Shown: in pieces, positions 42,172-49,958 of the stretch
Numbering within the stretch: position 1 is the first letter of the stretch
Layout of the letters: every line of letters starts with the position of its first letter
Origin: JAVBMV01 sp031552145
Lineage (GTDB): Bacteria; Myxococcota; Myxococcia; Myxococcales; UBA5297
Reading direction: 5' to 3'
DNA: 64,000 nucleotides
Assembly: GCA_031552145.1 (NCBI GenBank)
Contig: JAVBMV010000012.1
Location: 124,001 to 188,000, forward strand
Notes under the pieces: generated by a model
Seen by the model: the letters and a program-made list of their open reading frames with translations, nothing else
Databases searched by the model: none
What the model was told of the DNA's origin: nothing
Translations under genes and position numbers: made by a program

Positions 42172-42456
42172 ATGATCCAGATCTCTGAGGAAGCGAGCGT
42201 CCAGCTCCACGGCGAACGCCAGCGAAGCGGCCTCCCCTACCTGCGACTCGGCGTCGCGCGCGGCTGCAGAGGCATCACCTTCTCGCTCTCACCCGAGGGA
42301 GAGCGCAGGGCCGATGACCTCTCCGTCGAAGTTGGCGCCCTCAAGTTCCTGGTCGAAGAGCGGGAGCGTCCGTTCCTCGACGGGCTGGTGGTCGAGCTCT
42401 ACGAGGGGGAGCTCCTCGCCTTCAACCCCGACTATGGCGGTCTGGGCGCCTGCTGA
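42172..42456 (+). CDS. HesB/IscA-like protein lacking the C-terminal CGC motif
   Basis: A 94-residue protein with the A-type iron-sulfur carrier fold: MIQISEEASVQLHGERQR, LRLGVARGCRGITFSLSPEGER (first conserved Cys32), LKFLVEERERPFLDGLVVELYEGELLAFNPDYGG. Canonical members end in Cys-Gly-Cys; this one ends in GLGAC, so one Cys94 remains. It therefore belongs to the wider HesB-like group and may bind a cluster differently or not at all. It is divergent from glgC and convergent with pilR, 10 bases apart. No isc or suf genes are adjacent. Confidence 0.75.
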   Translation: MIQISEEASVQLHGERQRSGLPYLRLGVARGCRGITFSLSPEGERRADDLSVEVGALKFLVEERERPFLDGLVVELYEGELLAFNPDYGGLGAC

Positions 42457-42466
42457 GCAGGTGGCG

Positions 42467-43876
42467 TTAGAGGTCGAGCGGCTCACCCTCCCCATCCTCG
42501 CCGTGCGGAATGGATAGCCCCAGCTTGGCCAACCGATAGCGCATCGAGCGGAAGGAGAGTCCCAAAAGCTTGGCGGCCTCTGTCTTGATTCCGCCCGCTT
42601 GGTCGAGCGCCATCTGCAGAAACTTGCGCTCGACGCTGTCTAGGTAAGAGGTGAGATCCATGCCCCCTTCCGGCAGGACCAGCTCACCATCCATCGGCAT
42701 CGGCGTCACGCCTCGCACCTGGGGCGGGAGCACGTCGGCCTTAATGATGGGGCCATCGTTCAACGTGACAGCCCGCTCCATGGCGTTTTCGAGTTCGCGC
42801 ACATTGCCCGGCCAGTCATGCGCCTGCAGCAACGCCGCGGCCTCGCGCGAGAGGCTCATCTCCTCTCGTCCCGCTTCGCGGGCGAGGCGCGTGATGAAGC
42901 TCTGCGCCAGGAGCGGGATATCCTCGCGCCGAGCACGCAGCGGCGGGACGAAGACCTGGATCACGTTCAACCGATAGTAAAGATCCTCCCGGAAGCGCCC
43001 CTCCTTCACCTCCTCGCTCAGATCGCGATTGGTCGCGGCGATGATTCGGGCATCCACTTCGATGTCTCGGTTTCCCCCGACCGGCTTGATGCGCCGCTCC
43101 TGGATCGCGCGCAGCAGCTTCACCTGCGCCGAGAGGGGAAGTTCGCCCACCTCGTCCAAGAAGATGGTCCCATCCTGGGCAGCCTTGAAGAGCCCCGGAC
43201 GATCGCTACTGGCATTGGTGAAGGCGCCCCGCACGTGACCGAAGAGCTCGCTCTCGACCAGCCCCTCGGGGATCGCACCGCAGTTGATAGGAACGAAGGG
43301 GCCATTGGCCCGGGGGCTGCGCGCATGCACGGCCCTCGCCACCAGCTCTTTGCCAACGCCCGACTCTCCGACGACGAGCACGGTGGTCCTGCTCTGCGCG
43401 ACCTTATCGATCAGCTCGAAGATACGGCGCATCACCTGGCTGTCGCCGATCATTCCCTCCATATGCTGTCGCGACTCGAGCCGAATCTTGAGCGACTCGT
43501 TCTCCCGCGCCAGCTCGCGCTTCTCGAGCGCCTTGGAGATCACGAGCGAGAACTCGTCGTTCTTGAAGGGCTTGGTGATGTAGTCGTAGGCCCCCAGCTT
43601 CATCGCCTGGATGGCGCTCTCCATCGTCGCGAAGGCGGTGATCATCACCACCTCTACACCGGGCTGTGCCTCCTTCACCGCGCTCAGCACGTCGATGCCG
43701 CTACCGCGCCCCAGCTTCATGTCGGAGATGACCAGGTCGAACTCGTTCGCCTCGGCCAAGGCCAGCGCCCCCGCGACGTCCCCCGCCGTCATCACCGAGT
43801 GCCCCTCCTTGCGTAGGAAGATCTCGAGGTACTCGCGCATCGAGCGCTCATCATCCACTGCCAAAATACGTGCCAT
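42467..43876 (-). CDS. pilR: Sigma54-dependent response regulator PilR
   Basis: A 469-residue NtrC-family activator: receiver domain (Asp52 in LVISDMKLG, Lys in ITKPF), AAA+ domain with Walker A GESGVGKE, FVPINCGAIPEGLVESELFGHVRGAFTNAS, Walker B GTIFLDEVGELP, and RIIAATNRDLSEEVKEGRFREDLYYRLNVI, then a Fis-type DNA-binding end (TEAAKLLGLSFRSMRYRLAKLGL). The sigma54-contact loop reads GAFTNA instead of the common GAFTGA. It follows pilS with a 13-base gap, and the cluster supports a PilR role in pilin expression. pilA is not in the window. Confidence 0.9.
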   Translation of the reverse strand: MARILAVDDERSMREYLEIFLRKEGHSVMTAGDVAGALALAEANEFDLVISDMKLGRGSGIDVLSAVKEAQPGVEVVMITAFATMESAIQAMKLGAYDYITKPFKNDEFSLVISKALEKRELARENESLKIRLESRQHMEGMIGDSQVMRRIFELIDKVAQSRTTVLVVGESGVGKELVARAVHARSPRANGPFVPINCGAIPEGLVESELFGHVRGAFTNASSDRPGLFKAAQDGTIFLDEVGELPLSAQVKLLRAIQERRIKPVGGNRDIEVDARIIAATNRDLSEEVKEGRFREDLYYRLNVIQVFVPPLRARREDIPLLAQSFITRLAREAGREEMSLSREAAALLQAHDWPGNVRELENAMERAVTLNDGPIIKADVLPPQVRGVTPMPMDGELVLPEGGMDLTSYLDSVERKFLQMALDQAGGIKTEAAKLLGLSFRSMRYRLAKLGLSIPHGEDGEGEPLDL

Positions 43877-43889
43877 TCGTGAAGACTCC

Positions 43890-45566
43890 TCAGCCCACGC
43901 CCTGCTCGCGCTCTAGCGGCAATCGTACGACAAACGTAGAACCCTTCCCTGGCGCGCTCTCGACATCGATCGTGCCCCCGTGTCCCTGGATGATGCTGTG
44001 TACGGTCGCGAGGCCAAGGCCCGTCCCTCGCTCCTTCGTCGTAAAGAAGGGGTCGAAGAGTCGGGGCAGATCGGCGGGCTCGATGCCGACGCCCTGGTCC
44101 CGAATAGCGAGCTCGACCTGTTCGCCGCGCCGCGCCACAGCGATAGAGATCCGCCCACCATTAGGCATTGCATCAGCGGCGTTGGAGAGCAGATTCCAGA
44201 GCACCTGCCCAAGTTGCTTCGCGTCGGCCTCGACCTGAAGCGGCTCTGGAAAGCCGACCTCCAGCTCGATCCCCTGCCGCGACGGGTCGTTCTTGAAGAG
44301 CGTCACTGTCGAGGAGACGAGATCGCCGAGAGCAAAGCTCTCCGCCTGGAGTGGCGCCGGCCTGGCATAGCGCAGGAACTCGCTGACGAGATCGTTGAGA
44401 CGATCGGCCTCACGAAGCACGATCTCCAAGAGGCGTTTCTCATCCACGTCGAGCCCCGTGCCAGCCGAGAGCAGCTGAATAGAGCCGCTCATCGAGGCGA
44501 GCGGATTGCGAAGCTCATGTGCGATTCCCGCCGCCATCGAGCCGATGGCCGCGAGCCGCTCCGAGCGCACCATCGCCTCCTCCAGGCGCTTCAGCTCAGT
44601 AAGGTCCTCGAGAGAGATGACGCAACCATGCCCTCTCCCCTCGCGATCCAAGAGCGGCGAGACGCCGCCTCTGATCTGCCGTACCTCGCCGGAGGGCGTC
44701 TTGAGCGAGAGGCCGAACGAGGGGAGCCGCTCGCGCTCGGCGCGCTGGGCCCGCGCCGCCAGCTCTGGGAGACATTGCTCCAGAGGGAACCCCAGCGCCC
44801 GCTGGAGCTGCACCCCCGAGATCCGCGAGGCAGCGCTGTTGGCAAAGCGGATCAGCCCATATTTATCGAGCGCGACGATTCCGCTGGTGATAGAGCGCAC
44901 GATCGACTCGTGCAAGAGTTCCAGCGCGTAATAGTCGCTCTCGCGCTCGTCGAGCTGCTCCGTCGCCGACTGCGCCTGCGAGACCAAGAAGGTGGTCAGC
45001 GCCCAGGTGAGAAAGGTGGAGCCCAGGAAGATGGCCATCAAGAAGGCCATTCTGCCCGGCGGCAGCAGGCGATATTCACCAAGCGCGAGCGGCAGCAGGG
45101 TCGTGTGCACCCCCGCGACGATAAGCAACATCGCCGCGCAGGAGAGCACCGAGATGAAGAGCGCGGAGCGCCTGCCGAGCAGGACTGCGGCGCTCACCAC
45201 ATTGAGCGGGAAGAGAAAGACGGCCATGCTCTCCAGGCCGCCCGTGAGCCACGCGACGCTCGTGGCGATGATGACATCGCCGACAAGTTGGAAGTAGGCG
45301 AAGCGTTTGTACTTCCAGCCCGTCTTGCGCAAGATCAGCGCATAAATCAGCGAGGCAAGATAGGCAACGACGATGACAGCGAAGAGCACCTGTTCGCTAG
45401 CGGAGGGCTCAAAGGGGCCGGTCCTGTAGAGCGTTACCGCCGCCGCGATCAGCAGCAAGGTGACCAGCGCGATCCTGAAGCCGGTCAAGAGCAGCAGACG
45501 CCGATGCAGCCCTTCGCCGGCCGCCGCTCCCGTCGCGGAGGCCCCAGAGTTCCTGGTTCTCTTCAA
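43890..45566 (-). CDS. pilS: Sensor histidine kinase PilS
   Basis: A 558-residue inner-membrane kinase. About six membrane helices lie in the first 200 residues (LLLTGFRIALVTLLLIAAAV, FAYFQLVGDVIIATSVAWL, MAFLMAIFLGSTFLTWALTTFLV). A PAS domain (about 225-330) is followed by a HisKA dimerisation region with the phospho-acceptor His in GIAHELRNPLASMSGSIQLL, then an ATPase domain with N box LLSNAADAMPNGG, DQGVGIEPADLPRLFDPFFTTKERGTGLGL. The six-helix membrane region is typical of PilS. Confidence 0.9.
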   Translation of the reverse strand: MKRTRNSGASATGAAAGEGLHRRLLLLTGFRIALVTLLLIAAAVTLYRTGPFEPSASEQVLFAVIVVAYLASLIYALILRKTGWKYKRFAYFQLVGDVIIATSVAWLTGGLESMAVFLFPLNVVSAAVLLGRRSALFISVLSCAAMLLIVAGVHTTLLPLALGEYRLLPPGRMAFLMAIFLGSTFLTWALTTFLVSQAQSATEQLDERESDYYALELLHESIVRSITSGIVALDKYGLIRFANSAASRISGVQLQRALGFPLEQCLPELAARAQRAERERLPSFGLSLKTPSGEVRQIRGGVSPLLDREGRGHGCVISLEDLTELKRLEEAMVRSERLAAIGSMAAGIAHELRNPLASMSGSIQLLSAGTGLDVDEKRLLEIVLREADRLNDLVSEFLRYARPAPLQAESFALGDLVSSTVTLFKNDPSRQGIELEVGFPEPLQVEADAKQLGQVLWNLLSNAADAMPNGGRISIAVARRGEQVELAIRDQGVGIEPADLPRLFDPFFTTKERGTGLGLATVHSIIQGHGGTIDVESAPGKGSTFVVRLPLEREQGVG

Positions 45567-45574
45567 TGCGTCCC

Positions 45575-46822
45575 TTACTTGATCGCTCCGGCGATCTCGA
45601 AGATCGGCATGTACATGGAGATCATGAAGCCGCCGACGATACCACCTAGAAAGACCATCATAAGCGGCTCGATCATCGAGGTGAGTCCAGCGATGGCCGC
45701 GTCGAGCTCGTCGTCATAGAAGTCGGCGATCTTGTTGAGCATCTGATCCATGGCGCCAGTCGCTTCACCGACACCGATCATTTGGACGACCATTTCCGGG
45801 AAGACCTTCGTCTCAAGGAGCGGTTGGACGATCGTTTTTCCTTCACTGATCTTTCCACGCGCGTAGACGATTGCCGCCTCGACGGTGCGATTGCCTGCGG
45901 TCTTGGCAACAACATCGAGCGCATCAAGGATGGGCACACCGGAGCTGATCATCGTCCCAAGTGTCCGCGTGAAGCGGGCGACAGCCCCCTTCCTGATGAC
46001 ATCGCCGATCTTGGGAATTTTGAGCAGGAAGGCGTCCCAGATCCTGCGGCCGCGATTGGTGCCCACGAAAGTCTTGAATGCGACGACCAGCGCGACGATT
46101 CCGATAAGCCACCAGTACCAAGTCTCCTGAGCTGCCTTGGAGAGATTGACGACGAACTGAGTTGGACCGGGAAGCTGGCCACCCATATCCTTGAACATCT
46201 TCTCGAAAGTAGGGGTAACGAAAAGCAAGAGCACAATCAGAATGCCCAACGCAACAGTAAGGACGATGGCCGGGTAGATCATCGCGCTCTTTAAACGCCG
46301 GATCAGCTTCGCATTCTTCTCGATGTATGTAGCGAGACGGTTTAGGATCGTATCGAGAATACCGCCCACCTCGCCCGCGGCGACGAGCTGAGTGTAGAGT
46401 TCGTCGAAGACTTTTGGGTGCTCTCGTAGGGCATCGGCAAAGGTAGAGCCCCCCTCGACCTTAGCTCGCACCTGATTCAGGATCTTCTTGAATGCGGGAT
46501 TTTCCGACTGATTGGCGAGTAGCTCCAGACATTGCACCAGCGGCAAACCCGCGTCAATCATCGTCGCGAAGGTTCGCGTGAAGAGCAGAATGTCTGCCTG
46601 CTTCACCGACGAGCCAAAGGAGAGGCTCAACTCCAGGGGCTTCCGCTTTACCTTAATAGGCTGCACGCCGATGGAGCGCAGGCGCGCGTTGACCGTCTCG
46701 GCATCGGGGGCCTCAATCTCGCCCTTGCGGACCTCTCCCGTCCTGGTCTTGGCCTCGTAGATCCATACCGGAAGCTTCTTCTCTTTCTTCGCCGCCGGCC
46801 GCTTCTTCGCTGCTTCAGCCAT
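45575..46822 (-). CDS. pilC: Type IV pilus inner-membrane platform protein PilC
   Basis: A 415-residue PilC/GspF-family protein. Two T2SSF domains with membrane helices are evident: LLFTRTFATMIDAGLPLVQCLELLANQSENPAFKKILNQVRAKVEGGSTFADAL and RFTRTLGTMISSGVPILDALDVVAKTAGN, with VQMIGVGEATGAMDQMLNKIADFYDDELD and a final hydrophobic helix. It couples the PilB and PilT motors to pilus assembly. An N-terminal Lys-rich segment (AKKRPAAKKEKK) precedes the domains. In operon with pilT and pilS. Confidence 0.95.
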   Translation of the reverse strand: MAEAAKKRPAAKKEKKLPVWIYEAKTRTGEVRKGEIEAPDAETVNARLRSIGVQPIKVKRKPLELSLSFGSSVKQADILLFTRTFATMIDAGLPLVQCLELLANQSENPAFKKILNQVRAKVEGGSTFADALREHPKVFDELYTQLVAAGEVGGILDTILNRLATYIEKNAKLIRRLKSAMIYPAIVLTVALGILIVLLLFVTPTFEKMFKDMGGQLPGPTQFVVNLSKAAQETWYWWLIGIVALVVAFKTFVGTNRGRRIWDAFLLKIPKIGDVIRKGAVARFTRTLGTMISSGVPILDALDVVAKTAGNRTVEAAIVYARGKISEGKTIVQPLLETKVFPEMVVQMIGVGEATGAMDQMLNKIADFYDDELDAAIAGLTSMIEPLMMVFLGGIVGGFMISMYMPIFEIAGAIK

Positions 46823-46904
46823 CGCTCCAACCTCTCATCTCTAGCCCAATTTCAGCAAACCACTCAATGTTCGGTTTGCCTGCCCGACACCATGGGGCGC
46901 ATTT

Positions 46905-47984
46905 TTACAACCTCGCCATCGCGCCATTGTTGGCGATAAGATTCTTGAGCTCATCCGGATCGGCCGAACGCTGCAGCGCCTCGTCGATCGTAACGAGCCG
47001 CTTCTGCAGCAAGCCAAAGAGCGCCTGATTAAAGGTCTGCATCCCATACTTCTGCTGTCCGATCTGCATCTGCGAGTATATTTGATGAATCTTGTCCTCA
47101 CGGATCAAATTCCGGACCGCCGAGTTGGGGATCAGGATCTCGAGCGCCAGGACTCTTCCTTTGCCGGTCGCCTTGGGCAAGAGCACCTGGGAGAGGACCC
47201 CTTCGAGCACAAAGGAAAGTTGCGCCCGCACCTGGTTTTGCTGGAAGGGCGGAAAAACATCGAGGATTCGGTTGATGGACTGAATCGCGCCATTGGTATG
47301 GAGCGTGCCGAAGGTAAGGTGGCCCGTCTCGCTCAGAACGATGGCTGCCTCGATCGTCTCTAGATCGCGCATCTCGCCGATGAGCACGATATCTGGATCC
47401 TGGCGGAGGATGTACTTGAGCGCCTTCTTGAAGCTCTCGGTATCCGCCCCCACCTCGCGCTGATTCACCAGGCACTTCTTGTGTGGGTGGAGGTATTCAA
47501 TAGGATCTTCGACGGTCAGGATGTGTCCCTGCCGCTCGTTGTTGATCAGGTCGATCATCGAGGCGAGCGTCGTGGACTTTCCCGAGCCCGTCGGCCCCGT
47601 CACCAGCACCAGCCCGCGCGGCTTCTTGGTCAGCTCCGCCACCTGCGCGGGCAGCCCCAACTCGGCAAAGGTGAGCACCCTGAAGGGAATGCTTCGAAAG
47701 GCACCAGCCACGGCGCCGCGCTGCAAGTAGAGGTTTGCCCGAAAGCGGCTCAGACCTTTAACACCGAAGGAGAGATCCAGCTCATTCTGCTCCTCAAACT
47801 TGTGCTTCTGCGCATCGGTGAGGACCGAATAGCAGATCTGCTTCGTCTCGACCGGGCTGAGCGGCTGTTCTCCCACGGAGACCAAGCTCCCGTCGATGCG
47901 AATCTTGGGCGGCGAGCCCGTCGTCAAATGGAGATCGCTCGCCCCCTTCTCCACCATCGTTTTGAGCAGCTGATGCAGGTTCAA
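46905..47984 (-). CDS. pilT: Pilus retraction ATPase PilT
   Basis: A 359-residue hexameric ATPase that retracts type IV pili for twitching-type motility. Walker A is LVTGPTGSGKSTTLAS, the Asp box DPIEYLHPHKKCLVNQREVG, Walker B DIVLIGEMRDLETIEAAI and the His box GHLTFGTLHTNGAIQSINRI. No ATG fits; the start is a TTG at 47984, preceded by GGGAGGG. It lies between pilB and pilC. Confidence 0.96.
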   Translation of the reverse strand: MNLHQLLKTMVEKGASDLHLTTGSPPKIRIDGSLVSVGEQPLSPVETKQICYSVLTDAQKHKFEEQNELDLSFGVKGLSRFRANLYLQRGAVAGAFRSIPFRVLTFAELGLPAQVAELTKKPRGLVLVTGPTGSGKSTTLASMIDLINNERQGHILTVEDPIEYLHPHKKCLVNQREVGADTESFKKALKYILRQDPDIVLIGEMRDLETIEAAIVLSETGHLTFGTLHTNGAIQSINRILDVFPPFQQNQVRAQLSFVLEGVLSQVLLPKATGKGRVLALEILIPNSAVRNLIREDKIHQIYSQMQIGQQKYGMQTFNQALFGLLQKRLVTIDEALQRSADPDELKNLIANNGAMARL

Positions 47985-48013
47985 ACGAACCCTCCCTGGG
48001 CACGAGGCCGAGA

Positions 48014-49711
48014 CTAAAATCGATCTGGCGCGGTGTTTCCGAGCACTTCATCGAGCGACGTGACGCCCGCCATGAGCTTGTTGAGCCCCGCCATTCTGAG
48101 CGTCTGCATTCCCAGCCGGATGGCCTCTTGCTTTAGTTCAGCGGCGGAGGCGCCATTGAGCACGAGCTCCTTGAGCGCATCCCACAAGGGCATGACCTCG
48201 TAGAGCGCGACGCGCCCCTTGTATCCGCGGTTATTGCATTTGGAGCAACCGCCTGGCTCGAAGACCTCGAAGGTTCCCAGCTTCTCGGGCGGTATCCCCG
48301 CGTCGAGCAGCGCCTGGTCATCCACCTGTGCGAGCTTCTTACACGCACAGAGGCGCCGCGCGAGGCGCTGCGCCACGATCAGGTTCACAGCGGCCGTGAC
48401 GAGGAAGGGCTCGATGCCCATGTTGAGCATTCGGGTGACGGTGGAGGGGGCGTCGTTGGTGTGGAGCGTCGAGAGCACCAAGTGGCCGGTGAGCGCCGCC
48501 TTGACGCCGATCTCGCCCGTCTCGAAGTCGCGGATCTCGCCGATCATGATGATATCGGGGTCCTGGCGCAAGAAGCTGCGGAGCGCCGCCGCGAAGTTGA
48601 GGCCGATATCCTCGTGCATCTGGACTTGGTTGATACCGGCGAAGTTGAACTCGACCGGATCCTCCGCGGTGGAGATGTTGTCGCTCACTTTGTTGAGCTC
48701 GGCGAGGGCAGAGTAGAGCGTGGTGGTCTTTCCAGAGCCGGTCGGGCCCGTGACCAGCACCATTCCATAGGGGCGATCGATCGCCTCCTTGAAGTGCCGC
48801 AACGGCTCCACTTCGAAGCCGAGTTTGGTCATGTCGAGCTGAAGGTTCGACTTGTCGAGGAGGCGGAGCACCACCTTCTCGCCGAAGAGGGTCGGGCAGA
48901 CCGAGACGCGGAAGTCCATCTCCTTGCCGCCACCCAGCTTCAGCTTGATACGGCCGTCTTGCGGGAGGCGCCGCTCGGAGATGTCGAGCGAGCTCATGAT
49001 CTTGAGGCGAGAGGTGATGGCATTTTTGAGCCGAATGGGCGGCTTCATCACCTCATAGAGCACGCCGTCGATACGAAACCGGACGCGGAAGTCCTTCTCA
49101 TAGGGCTCGACATGAATGTCGCTCGCGCCCTTCTTGATGGCGTCGAGAAGCAGGAGATTGACCAGCTTGACCACGGGCGCGTCATCGGCTAGCCGGGCGA
49201 GATTCCCAGCATCCTCGTCCGGGTCCTCGGCGACCTCGACCTCTCCGTCGTCAAAGTCGCTCATCATATCTTCGAGCGAGGGGCTCTGGGGCGCGTGATA
49301 GCGCTCGATCGCCTCCTTGATGGACGACTCTCCGGCGACCACCACCTCGATGGTAAGCCCCGTTCTGAACTTCAGGTCGTCGACGGCAAAGATGTTCGAG
49401 GGGTCGCTCATGGCGACGATGAGCGACGAGCCGGCCCTGTTGATCGGCAGGAGGGTATGCTTCTCGCAAATCTCCTTGGGGACTAGCTTGATGATCTCGG
49501 GGTCGACGTCGAAGTCCTTCAAATCGATCGCCGGGACGCCATACTGCTTCGAGAGGAACTCCGTCAGCTTCGACTCGTCGATCGCCCCCGACTTGATGAG
49601 ATGGTAGCCGAGGCGTCCCCCAGAACGACTCTGCTCTTCTTGTGCCTTCTTAAGCTGGGCCATCGAGACGAGATTCTCGCGCACCAGCAGCTCACCGAGC
49701 CTGCCACTCAT
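48014..49711 (-). CDS. pilB: Pilus extension ATPase PilB
   Basis: A 565-residue GspE/PilB-type ATPase. The N-terminal MshEN-type domain (GELLVRENLVSMAQLKKAQEEQ; FLSKQYGVPAIDLKDFDVDPEIIKLVPKEICEKHTLLPI) may bind c-di-GMP in some relatives. The motor has LVTGPTGSGKTTTLYSAL (Walker A), AEDPVEFNFAGINQVQMHEDIGL, DPDIIMIGEIRDFETGEIGVKAALTGHLVLSTLHTNDA, and the zinc-binding tetracysteine CACKK with GGCSKCNNRGYKGR. First gene of pilB-T-C-S-R. Confidence 0.96.
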   Translation of the reverse strand: MSGRLGELLVRENLVSMAQLKKAQEEQSRSGGRLGYHLIKSGAIDESKLTEFLSKQYGVPAIDLKDFDVDPEIIKLVPKEICEKHTLLPINRAGSSLIVAMSDPSNIFAVDDLKFRTGLTIEVVVAGESSIKEAIERYHAPQSPSLEDMMSDFDDGEVEVAEDPDEDAGNLARLADDAPVVKLVNLLLLDAIKKGASDIHVEPYEKDFRVRFRIDGVLYEVMKPPIRLKNAITSRLKIMSSLDISERRLPQDGRIKLKLGGGKEMDFRVSVCPTLFGEKVVLRLLDKSNLQLDMTKLGFEVEPLRHFKEAIDRPYGMVLVTGPTGSGKTTTLYSALAELNKVSDNISTAEDPVEFNFAGINQVQMHEDIGLNFAAALRSFLRQDPDIIMIGEIRDFETGEIGVKAALTGHLVLSTLHTNDAPSTVTRMLNMGIEPFLVTAAVNLIVAQRLARRLCACKKLAQVDDQALLDAGIPPEKLGTFEVFEPGGCSKCNNRGYKGRVALYEVMPLWDALKELVLNGASAAELKQEAIRLGMQTLRMAGLNKLMAGVTSLDEVLGNTAPDRF

Positions 49712-49753
49712 GTAGCTCGCTCCCTCTCACAAATGCCAAAAAAACTGTTCTCG

Positions 49754-49782
49754 ACTCTACGCGGCACGTCCCACCCGGTCAA
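49754..49782 (-). promoter_or_regulatory. Sigma70-type promoter upstream of pilB
   Basis: On the minus strand, TTGACC (49782-49777), a 17-base spacer and TAGAGT (49759-49754). It lies about 45 bases upstream of the pilB ATG. No sigma54 -24/-12 signature was found here. Confidence 0.6.
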
Positions 49783-49806
49783 TCTTGTTGCCCCCATAAT
49801 TTCGGA

Positions 49807-49833
49807 CATGCGCGCGCTCTCCTGGAGCGCATG
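49807..49833. repeat. Inverted repeat upstream of pilB
   Basis: CATGCGC (49807-49813) and GCGCATG (49827-49833) flank an inner GCGCTC/GAGCGC stem with a TCCTG loop. It lies between the two divergent promoters and may be an operator or a structural element. Confidence 0.35.
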
Positions 49834-49863
49834 CGCACATCAGCCTACCCGCCCTCTCGCGCG

Positions 49864-49891
49864 TTGACACCGCTTGCATCCTCTGGATAGA
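49864..49891 (+). promoter_or_regulatory. Sigma70-type promoter for the methyltransferase-like gene
   Basis: TTGACA (49864-49869), a 16-base spacer and GATAGA (49886-49891). It lies about 65 bases upstream of the ATG at 49959. Confidence 0.5.
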
Positions 49892-49958
49892 AGCGAGCGC
49901 TCACCGCATCTTTAGACCTGCAGGGGACCGCTTGATCTTGCACGAGCCCGACGCCTCG

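Noticed and set aside
45575..47984. Slightly lower GC in pilC and pilT
   Set aside because: The impression is by eye only, the genes fit the operon and family perfectly, and no flanking mobility signs exist.
49712..49800. Possible sigma54 promoter upstream of pilB
   Set aside because: No GG-N10-GC pair with acceptable flanks was found; a sigma70-type TTGACC/TAGAGT pair fits better.
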